A model generated the notes under the pieces. The model was not told the DNA's origin and made no database searches. It saw only the letters and a program-made list of their open reading frames with translations. 54,489 nucleotides of DNA from Candidatus Woesearchaeota archaeon (lineage in GTDB: Archaea > Nanobdellota > Nanobdellia > Woesearchaeales > UBA9642): positions 1 through 54,489 of the forward strand of contig BPGB01000001.1 in the NCBI GenBank assembly GCA_026002815.1. The letters are read 5' to 3'. Positions 48,447-54,489 of the stretch are shown here, one piece after another (within the stretch, counting starts at the first letter, position 1; each line of letters starts with the position of its first letter). The position numbers and the translations under genes were made by a program.

Positions 48447-49979
48447 ATGACCAATAACGGGGCTAATCTTGGTTTTGAACAGAAACTTTGGCAAGCAGCA
48501 GATAAACTAAGAAACAATATGGATGCTGCTGAATATAAACATGTAGTCTTAGGGTTAATATTTCTCAAATATATTTCAGATGCTTTCAAGGAAGTATATG
48601 ATGAATTAAAGAAAGATCCTGAAAAGCTTTCTGATCCGGAAGATATCGATGAATATAAAGCAAGAAATATTTTCTGGGTTCCTCCTGAAGCAAGATGGGA
48701 CTATTTGCAGAAGAATGCAAAACAACCAACAATTGGAAACTTAATAGATGATGCTATGGATTCTATCGAACGAGATAACCCAACACTCAAAGGCGTTTTG
48801 CCAAAAAATTATGCTCGCCCAGCATTAGATAAACAGAGATTAGGAGAATTAATTGATTTAATCGGAACAATCGGATTAGGAGACAAAGAAAACAGGAGCA
48901 AAGATATTCTTGGCAGAGTTTATGAATACTTCTTAGGACAATTTGCAAACGCAGAGGGGAAGAAAGGCGGACAATTCTATACTCCCCGTTCCATTGTTCA
49001 ATTGCTCGTCTCTATGATTGAGCCATACAAAGGTAGAGTTTTTGATCCGTGCTGCGGCTCTGGTGGAATGTTTGTTCAATCAGAAAAATTTGTTCAGGCA
49101 CACGGTGGAAGAATCGGAGATATTTCAATCTATGGGCAAGAAAGCAATCAAACAACTTGGCGACTGGCAAAAATGAATCTTGCCATAAGAGGAATTGATG
49201 CTAAAATTGCATGGAATAATGAAGGAAGTTTCTTGAATGATGCCCATAAAGACCTGAAAGCAGATTTTATATTAGCTAATCCTCCGTTTAATGATTCTGA
49301 TTGGAAAGGAGAAATGCTCAGAGAAGATATACGCTGGAAATATGGCGTTCCTCCTGTTGGAAATGCAAACTTTGCCTGGGTTCAGCATTTTATACATCAT
49401 TTAGCACCTACAGGAATTGCAGGATTTGTTTTAGCCAATGGCTCTTTAAGCTCAATGACTTCAAATGAAGGAGAAATAAGAAAAAACATAATCCTTGCTG
49501 ATCTTGTTGATTGCATTGTTGCCTTGCCTTCTCAATTGTTCTATAACACAATGATTCCTGCCTGTCTTTGGTTTATTTCGCGAGATAAGAAAAACCATAA
49601 ATTCAGAGACAGGAGAGGACAAATCCTGTTTATTGACGCAAGAAAAATGGGCGTGATGATTGATAGAAGACATAGAGAATTAACAGATGAAGAAATAAAG
49701 AAGATTGCAGACACTTACCATGCATGGAGAGGAGAAGGCGGAAAGTATGAAGATGTTAAAGGATTATGCAAGTCAGCAACACTAAAAGAAGTTGAGAAAA
49801 ACAATTTCATATTAACTCCTGGCAGATATGTCGGCTTTGAAGAAAAAGAAGAGCCAGAAGAAGTATTTGAAGAAAAAATGCAAAAACTCACACAAGAACT
49901 CAAACAACAAATGCAAGAAAGCAAAAAACTCGACGAAGAAATAAAAAAGAATTTAGAAGTGCTGGGGTGGAAGGTGTAA
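48447..49979 (+). CDS. hsdM: type I restriction-modification DNA methylase subunit
   Basis: 510 aa. N6-adenine methylase of a type I system. N-terminal helical HsdM domain ([33 protein letters not shown]), SAM motif [10 protein letters not shown] (Asp200), catalytic NPPF (278-281), and [11 protein letters not shown]. The C-terminal coiled coil ([27 protein letters not shown]) normally contacts HsdS. Strong GGGTG site. It ends 1 base before the next gene, giving a tight operon: hsdM, Ago-N-like, pAgo, HEPN, hsdS. The coding region looks more GC-rich than its neighbours. Confidence 0.97.
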   Translation: MTNNGANLGFEQKLWQAADKLRNNMDAAEYKHVVLGLIFLKYISDAFKEVYDELKKDPEKLSDPEDIDEYKARNIFWVPPEARWDYLQKNAKQPTIGNLIDDAMDSIERDNPTLKGVLPKNYARPALDKQRLGELIDLIGTIGLGDKENRSKDILGRVYEYFLGQFANAEGKKGGQFYTPRSIVQLLVSMIEPYKGRVFDPCCGSGGMFVQSEKFVQAHGGRIGDISIYGQESNQTTWRLAKMNLAIRGIDAKIAWNNEGSFLNDAHKDLKADFILANPPFNDSDWKGEMLREDIRWKYGVPPVGNANFAWVQHFIHHLAPTGIAGFVLANGSLSSMTSNEGEIRKNIILADLVDCIVALPSQLFYNTMIPACLWFISRDKKNHKFRDRRGQILFIDARKMGVMIDRRHRELTDEEIKKIADTYHAWRGEGGKYEDVKGLCKSATLKEVEKNNFILTPGRYVGFEEKEEPEEVFEEKMQKLTQELKQQMQESKKLDEEIKKNLEVLGWKV

Positions 49980-49980
49980 G

Positions 49981-50745
49981 ATGAATGTAAATCTAGACCC
50001 TGGATTTTATGCAAATTTATTTGAAATATGTATTAATGCGATAGATATTCCAATTATGATTATTGAGAGGAGCAAATATCCAGACCTAAGAGGTTTAAGA
50101 AGCGAGATTGAAATAGCAGGGAAAAAAGTTTTTGTTTATGCTCCTGAAGGAAGCGATAATTTATATGGTTTTGGGAATGATATGCAGTGGCTATCCTCTA
50201 GGGGGTTTAAGCAAAGTAATGTAAATATCTATAAGGAGACACGTCTTACTAGTAATATAATTCTTGAAGCTTTTATAAAAAAAGCACAAGAATTAGGTTT
50301 TCGTCCAATTTTTAGTAAAGATAAAGGAAGATGCAGACTATTTAATTTTAATGAATTTAAAGCGACAACAGATAAGAAAGTTAAAATTTTTTTGGGATAT
50401 GATATAAGGGTAATCTTTCTAAAAGATCAGGTTGAGAATAGGCTTGTTTTTGCGCTTATATTAGACATTACTTATTCTTTGAAGGATTTAGATGATAATC
50501 CTTTGAATTTTCACGATATTACTAAAAAGTTTGGCAGTTCTACTTTGAAGGAGATTAGGCAGATTCAAAGAGATTTAATACCTACAGGCATCAATAAGGA
50601 AATATCGAGGCAGAGGTTGATTGAAGATATCTTGCCTTTTATTGAAAAAATTTCTGAAATAGAACTATCCCACGATTTAAAGGCACAAATAATTCCAAAT
50701 CCAGCTAGAATTGTTTTAGGTGAAGAAGATGAATCTGTATGGTGA
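49981..50745 (+). CDS. stand-alone Argonaute N-terminal/APAZ-like partner
   Basis: 254 aa; GGAAGGTG lies 7 bases before its ATG, inside the end of hsdM. The N-terminal 90 residues are mixed (RSEIEIAGKKVFVYAPEGSD). From about 135 to 185, KIFLGYDIRVIFL and NRLVFALILDITYSLKDLDD look like the APAZ/PAZ-side pattern (G-x-R-V...L-x-L-x-x-D-x-x-Y). It ends with IIPNPARIVLGEED, like the strand before the MID domain. It carries no toxic domain such as TIR or SIR2. This arrangement matches an Aga1-type protein that pairs with a short pAgo. The assignment rests on pattern and on the overlap (17 bases) with the pAgo gene, so it is inference. Confidence 0.55.
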   Translation: MNVNLDPGFYANLFEICINAIDIPIMIIERSKYPDLRGLRSEIEIAGKKVFVYAPEGSDNLYGFGNDMQWLSSRGFKQSNVNIYKETRLTSNIILEAFIKKAQELGFRPIFSKDKGRCRLFNFNEFKATTDKKVKIFLGYDIRVIFLKDQVENRLVFALILDITYSLKDLDDNPLNFHDITKKFGSSTLKEIRQIQRDLIPTGINKEISRQRLIEDILPFIEKISEIELSHDLKAQIIPNPARIVLGEEDESVW

Positions 50746-51973
50746 GATATTAGAAGGGCCAAAATTAAGGTTTGGTTATTCTTCAAATTCAGAATTAGAT
50801 ACTTATTCTAAGAGAGGTCTTTCTAGGTATGGGCCCTACGATTCAAATTTACTTAGAAAAGATAAAGTTAAATGTATTCTTCTTTATCCTGAGCAGTTAG
50901 TCATGGAGAAACAGACTCTAATTGATGGTTTAACCAAGGGGGAAGGAACTTTTAAAGGATTCAATGACTTTTTTAAGATACCCTTAGAATTTATTGAGGA
51001 AATTTCTTTTTCGTCTGATATAAAAGTAATTCTTGAATCTATTTATCAAAAAAATCCCGATATTGTTTATATATTATTGAACGGAAGAGATTCAAATATA
51101 TATTCCGAAGCAAAATCAAACCTTCTTGCCAATGGCATACCAAGCCAAATGGTAACTTCTGAAAAAATCAAGAACCCGACAGGTAGACAACATGTTTTAG
51201 AAAATATATGTCTAGCAAGTTATGGCAAAATAGGAGGGACTCCATGGACCATCTCCACAACAGATACGGATAATAAACTCGTTCTTGGGGTAAGCAGAGC
51301 TCAAGATTATAACGGAAAATACCTCGTTGGGTTTGTTGTATTGTTTACTAATGATGGAGATTTCCTTTTTATAAATTCAAAAGCGCCAGTAATCTCTTGG
51401 GACCAGTACACAAAGGGATTATCTGAGTTAGTAGAGAGTTCAATTATTGAATACACAAAAATTAAAGGATCCCCGACATCAATTACTATTCATTTCCATA
51501 AGAGACCTGGAAAAGGAGAAATTGAAGCCATAGAGAATGCTTTGAAAGAAACTTTAACTAACATTCCTTATGCAATCGTTCATGTAAATGAATATTCAAA
51601 TTTTAGGTTGTTTGATTCAAGCCATTTATCATATATCCCACCAAAAGGGTTTAGTGTTAGGCTAAGCTCTCATGAGTCTTTAATTTTATTGGATGGAAGA
51701 ATTGATGGTAATAGGTATAGAATAGGCGTACCAAGAGTTTTAAATGTAAGAATTGATAAGAGATCGACTTTGGATAGATCTAAGTTTTCAGACTTAATTA
51801 AACAAATATACCACTTTTCATATATCAACTGGAGGGGGTTTAATGCGGCTGCAACTCCAATAACACTTAATTATTCTAAACTAATCGCAAGAATGATTAT
51901 TGAACTTGGAGTCGAAAACTGGAATCAGATAATCGCCGGTGGAAAATTGAGGGATAAAGCATGGTTTCTATAA
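50729..51973 (+). CDS. short prokaryotic Argonaute (MID-PIWI), catalytically inactive
   Basis: 414 aa from ATG 50729, AGGTG (50718-50722) upstream; it overlaps the preceding gene by 17 bases. The opening KRGLSRYGPYD is the typical short-pAgo start. The MID pocket shows Gln157 and Lys170 in TGRQHVLENICLASYGKIGG-like text (numbered from 50720), expected to hold a guide 5' phosphate. In PIWI the first catalytic Asp is missing (KLVLGVSRAQ), the second region reads ITIHFHKRP, not RDG, and the last (TPITLNYSKLIA) lacks His/Asp. No nuclease activity is expected. The protein probably binds a guide and target and signals to a partner effector. Confidence 0.85.
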   Translation: MNLYGEILEGPKLRFGYSSNSELDTYSKRGLSRYGPYDSNLLRKDKVKCILLYPEQLVMEKQTLIDGLTKGEGTFKGFNDFFKIPLEFIEEISFSSDIKVILESIYQKNPDIVYILLNGRDSNIYSEAKSNLLANGIPSQMVTSEKIKNPTGRQHVLENICLASYGKIGGTPWTISTTDTDNKLVLGVSRAQDYNGKYLVGFVVLFTNDGDFLFINSKAPVISWDQYTKGLSELVESSIIEYTKIKGSPTSITIHFHKRPGKGEIEAIENALKETLTNIPYAIVHVNEYSNFRLFDSSHLSYIPPKGFSVRLSSHESLILLDGRIDGNRYRIGVPRVLNVRIDKRSTLDRSKFSDLIKQIYHFSYINWRGFNAAATPITLNYSKLIARMIIELGVENWNQIIAGGKLRDKAWFL

Positions 51974-53160
51974 CTGTTGATTTTTATAACCTGAGAAAAG
52001 ATCTACTTAGAGAGATAATCAGAAGAATCGAAAAAATAGAAGTATCAAACTATCCACTTGAGACTGCTTGGCTTTTGTACGCACTATCTTTTGAAGATAG
52101 AGAAAATAATTTATTTTACCAAAAGGGGTTGAACGATCTTGAAAAATGGGCGCTTTCTGAATCTTCTGGAACCAAAGATAAAGATTTGGCACCATTAAGT
52201 TTGTGCTATAATCTCTCAGAAAATAAAGAGGTTTGCGAGAAGGCCATGGAAAAAATTAAATTAATTATAGAAAGAAACATTACAAAAAGTCCTTTACCTA
52301 AATTTAATGTTCTAAATGACCCGGAGCAAATTTTTTGTGTATCCTTATTAAGCAGTGATCTACCAGAAAACATTAAAGTTAAATTAATAGAAATAATTAA
52401 GAAAAATATTAATGGTAGTATCATAAGAAATATCTTTTTTTCAGCATCGTTCCTTGCTTTTGGTGAAGATTTTAACATTCTTGATAAGCTTAAGCCCATA
52501 GATGCTGAGGGTGTGATATTATCCTTATGGTTGGCCGAACATTACAGAAAGAAGAATGAAACCGATGTACTGAGATATTGGAAATTATTTGAAAGTGTGT
52601 ATCCTAATATTACAATAAATGAAGTTGAAAGGGGAAATTACCTATCATTTAGGAATTTAGCTTTGCTATTTGAGGCATTGGTTGTTGAAATAAACGAACC
52701 AAACCCTAATATGTTATTTGATATTTACCCTCTCCATCCGGAGATTAAAAAAATAACTAAGGACCACTTCAAAAATAAAAAATATTCCGCTGCAATTTTT
52801 CAGGCAATCCAAAAACTGAAAGAACTGATTGAAAATAAATCAGGAATCTCTAAAATATCTGAAAATGAATTAGTAAAAACTACAATGAATCCAAGAAAGC
52901 ACAATTGTGTGGGTAAACCACCGCAAAAAAATCATAAAGATATCACTATAAAGTTTAATGATTATTTAGATAAAATTGAGGGGATTAATGAGCAAGAAGG
53001 ATTAGCATTAATCACTGAAGGAATTTTCAAAGCATTTAGAAATCCACGAGGACACAAGCCAGAAGACCACGAGTTGCTAGCAATTGGGCCTTATGAAGCA
53101 TTAGATCAATTGATACTCATAAATTATATTTGGAGGAGAATTGAGGGCGCTAAAACATGA
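51961..53160 (+). CDS. helical protein with C-terminal Ymh/HEPN-like domain
   Basis: 399 aa; GAGGG ahead of ATG 51961, overlapping the pAgo gene by 13 bases. The first 250 residues are helical and unrecognised. From about 255 to 395 the sequence follows the TIGR02391 (Ymh) pattern: LHPEIKKITKDHFKNKKYSAA, then AFRNPRGHKPEDH and a terminal helix LDQLILINYIWRRIEGA. FRNPRGH gives R360-x4-H365, the HEPN RNase motif. An RNA-cutting toxin is the likely role. It ends with ATGA shared with hsdS, so all three inserted genes are coupled. The exact HEPN relationship of Ymh is recalled knowledge, not verified here. Confidence 0.7.
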   Translation: MVSITVDFYNLRKDLLREIIRRIEKIEVSNYPLETAWLLYALSFEDRENNLFYQKGLNDLEKWALSESSGTKDKDLAPLSLCYNLSENKEVCEKAMEKIKLIIERNITKSPLPKFNVLNDPEQIFCVSLLSSDLPENIKVKLIEIIKKNINGSIIRNIFFSASFLAFGEDFNILDKLKPIDAEGVILSLWLAEHYRKKNETDVLRYWKLFESVYPNITINEVERGNYLSFRNLALLFEALVVEINEPNPNMLFDIYPLHPEIKKITKDHFKNKKYSAAIFQAIQKLKELIENKSGISKISENELVKTTMNPRKHNCVGKPPQKNHKDITIKFNDYLDKIEGINEQEGLALITEGIFKAFRNPRGHKPEDHELLAIGPYEALDQLILINYIWRRIEGAKT

Positions 53161-54489
53161 AACCAACAAAGCCTAAATTAAAACAAACCGAAATTGGAGA
53201 AATCCCGGAAGATTGGGAAGTTAAACCTATTTGTGAAATTTGCAAAATTACACTTGGGGGTACCCCCAAAACCGAGATAAAGAAATTTTGGAATGGAAAG
53301 ATTAAATGGGCAACTGCAAAAGATGTGGTTGCTTCTAAATCTAGATACGTTGTAAATACTGAGAGAACTATAACGGAAGAAGGCGTTAAAAATAGTAATG
53401 CAAAAATTCATTCTAAAAATACAATAGTGATTACATCACGTGGAACTGTTGGTGCAATTGCGCTTTTACCAGAAGAAATGACATTTAATCAAACTTGTTA
53501 TGGATTAAAAACAAAAGAAGATTATGACACATTTTATATTTTTTATTTCCTCAAGAATTCACTGAAACATTTAAAATCAGTATCCTATGGTACTGTTTTT
53601 GAGACTATAACAACAAAAACTTTTGAAGAATTAAAAATCCCCCTCCCGCCCCTCCCCGAGCAACGCGCCATCGCCCGCATTCTTTCTGCTTTTGATGATA
53701 AAATAGAATTGCTGGAAAATCAAAATAAAACCCTTGAAGCAATCGGCCAGGCAATTTTCAAAAGATGGTTTGTTGATTTTGAGTTTCCGAACGAGGAAGG
53801 CAAGCCTTACAAATCATCAGGCGGAGAAATGGTTTATAATGAAGAATTAGGAAAAGAGATTCCGAAGGAGTGGGAAGTGAAAAAGTTAAAAGATATTGTA
53901 GCTCGTTTAGGACCAGGAACTAATTTTCAACCTAAAAGGACTGAAAAAGGAATTCCTTTTCTTAATGTAAAAAATATATCAAGCGGGTTCTTAGATTTAA
54001 AAGATATAAAATATATCTCAAAAGAAGATTTTAGTTTGGTACATAAATCTTGGAAGCCAGAAGAGTATGATGTTTTAATAAGCAGGATTGGTACTTTAGG
54101 TAATGTTGCAGTTATAAGGAAAGAAGATTTACCATTAAGCGTTCATTATAATATTATAGATATAAAACCGAAGGATACGAGTCATGGATTTTTATATTTC
54201 TTATTAAAATCAAATTATTTTCAGAAAGAATTTCATTTAAAAAAAGTTCAAACTGTTCAAGAATATATTACTATAGATAATGTAGAAAATATAAAAATTG
54301 TACTGCCGCATAATAACTTACTTATAGTTTTTGATAGAGTTTTTTTAAATATCTTTACAAAATTAGAAAAAAATTTTTCGCAATCCCTCGCCCTCTCCTC
54401 TCTTCGCGACTTACTCTTGCCGAAACTTATGTCAGGAAAGATAAGGGTTCCTCTTAATTTTATTGAAGAAACAAATGTTAATTTTTCTT
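53157..54489 (+). CDS. hsdS: type I restriction specificity subunit (3' end outside)
   Basis: At least 444 aa; the window ends before the stop. ATG 53157 overlaps the previous stop (ATGA). Two target-recognition domains: TRD1 (about 15-160, EIPEDWEVKPICEICKITLG) and TRD2 (about 240-400, EIPKEWEVKKLKDIVARLG), joined by the conserved helix IPLPPLPEQRAIARILSAFD and ending SLRDLLLPKLMSGKIRV. Two conserved patches (53637-53690, 54379-54430) are GC-rich while the TRDs are AT-rich. No hsdR is in view. Confidence 0.95.
   Translation, partial: MKPTKPKLKQTEIGEIPEDWEVKPICEICKITLGGTPKTEIKKFWNGKIKWATAKDVVASKSRYVVNTERTITEEGVKNSNAKIHSKNTIVITSRGTVGAIALLPEEMTFNQTCYGLKTKEDYDTFYIFYFLKNSLKHLKSVSYGTVFETITTKTFEELKIPLPPLPEQRAIARILSAFDDKIELLENQNKTLEAIGQAIFKRWFVDFEFPNEEGKPYKSSGGEMVYNEELGKEIPKEWEVKKLKDIVARLGPGTNFQPKRTEKGIPFLNVKNISSGFLDLKDIKYISKEDFSLVHKSWKPEEYDVLISRIGTLGNVAVIRKEDLPLSVHYNIIDIKPKDTSHGFLYFLLKSNYFQKEFHLKKVQTVQEYITIDNVENIKIVLPHNNLLIVFDRVFLNIFTKLEKNFSQSLALSSLRDLLLPKLMSGKIRVPLNFIEETNVNFS

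Noticed and set aside
48447-53160. The three inserted genes as a complete SPARTA or SPARSA system
   Set aside because: Neither a TIR nor a SIR2 domain is visible in any of the three proteins; the effector candidate is Ymh/HEPN-like.

Overview
The window looks like a piece of an archaeal chromosome with low GC content. The archaeal assignment rests on deoxyhypusine synthase, GatD/GatE, family-B DNA polymerase, Nop5 with fibrillarin, Mre11 and HerA, a Cdc48-type double AAA ATPase, a box C/D guide RNA, a tRNA with a probable bulge-helix-bulge intron, and promoters with TATA-like boxes about 25 bp before apparently leaderless starts. Small proteins, short versions of core proteins and AT-rich gaps suggest a DPANN-type lineage (Woesearchaeota/Pacearchaeota-like); this is inference.

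Layout. 1-9200: end of a membrane-anchored Lon-like protease, a 0.9 kb AT desert with a GC-rich hairpin and tandem repeats, deoxyhypusine synthase, a lipoprotein, a conserved unknown, Cdc48 with an unusual coiled-coil insertion, and a cation/proton antiporter. 9200-14130: GatD and GatE (Gln-tRNA formation) and a TrmA/RlmD-type RNA methyltransferase. 14130-18700: a redox/metal stress region holding a membrane winged-helix regulator, a secreted repeat protein, a CcdA-like transporter, a thioredoxin-like protein, and an arsR-thioredoxin-permease operon with a palindromic operator. Three genes between 14.2 and 15.8 kb carry four single-base insertions in total. 18700-26700: PPDK, TM2 protein, MscL, a secreted JAMM-like protein, Mre11, HerA. 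26700-36500: MFS-like transporter, beta-propeller plus KaiC-like ATPase operon, box C/D sRNA, ferredoxin, PolB, a stand-alone winged-helix protein, ClC channel and intron-containing tRNA-Arg(CCU). 36700-47500: Nop5-fibrillarin, CysS, Dph6, a 1357-residue cell-surface subtilase, ValRS.

The most interesting locus is 48.4-54.5 kb. It is a type I restriction-modification operon, hsdM ... hsdS, with three extra genes inserted between them in tight translational coupling. These are a 254-residue stand-alone protein that looks like the N-terminal/APAZ-like half of an Argonaute, a short MID-PIWI Argonaute lacking the catalytic residues, and a 399-residue protein with a C-terminal Ymh/HEPN-like domain carrying an RNase-type Rx4H motif. 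I interpret this as a guide-directed sensor (split, inactive pAgo) wired to a HEPN toxin inside a restriction locus. The layout resembles Sulfolobus SiAgo/Aga1 plus a separate effector, and the placement of HEPN anticodon nucleases (PrrC, RloC) in hsd loci. hsdS runs off the window and no hsdR is visible.

Expression style: single genes mostly have a TATA-like TTAAATTTATAA box about 25 bp before ATG and no Shine-Dalgarno. Genes inside operons, and several small genes, use GGTG/GAGGT ribosome sites. This decided several of the starts given here.
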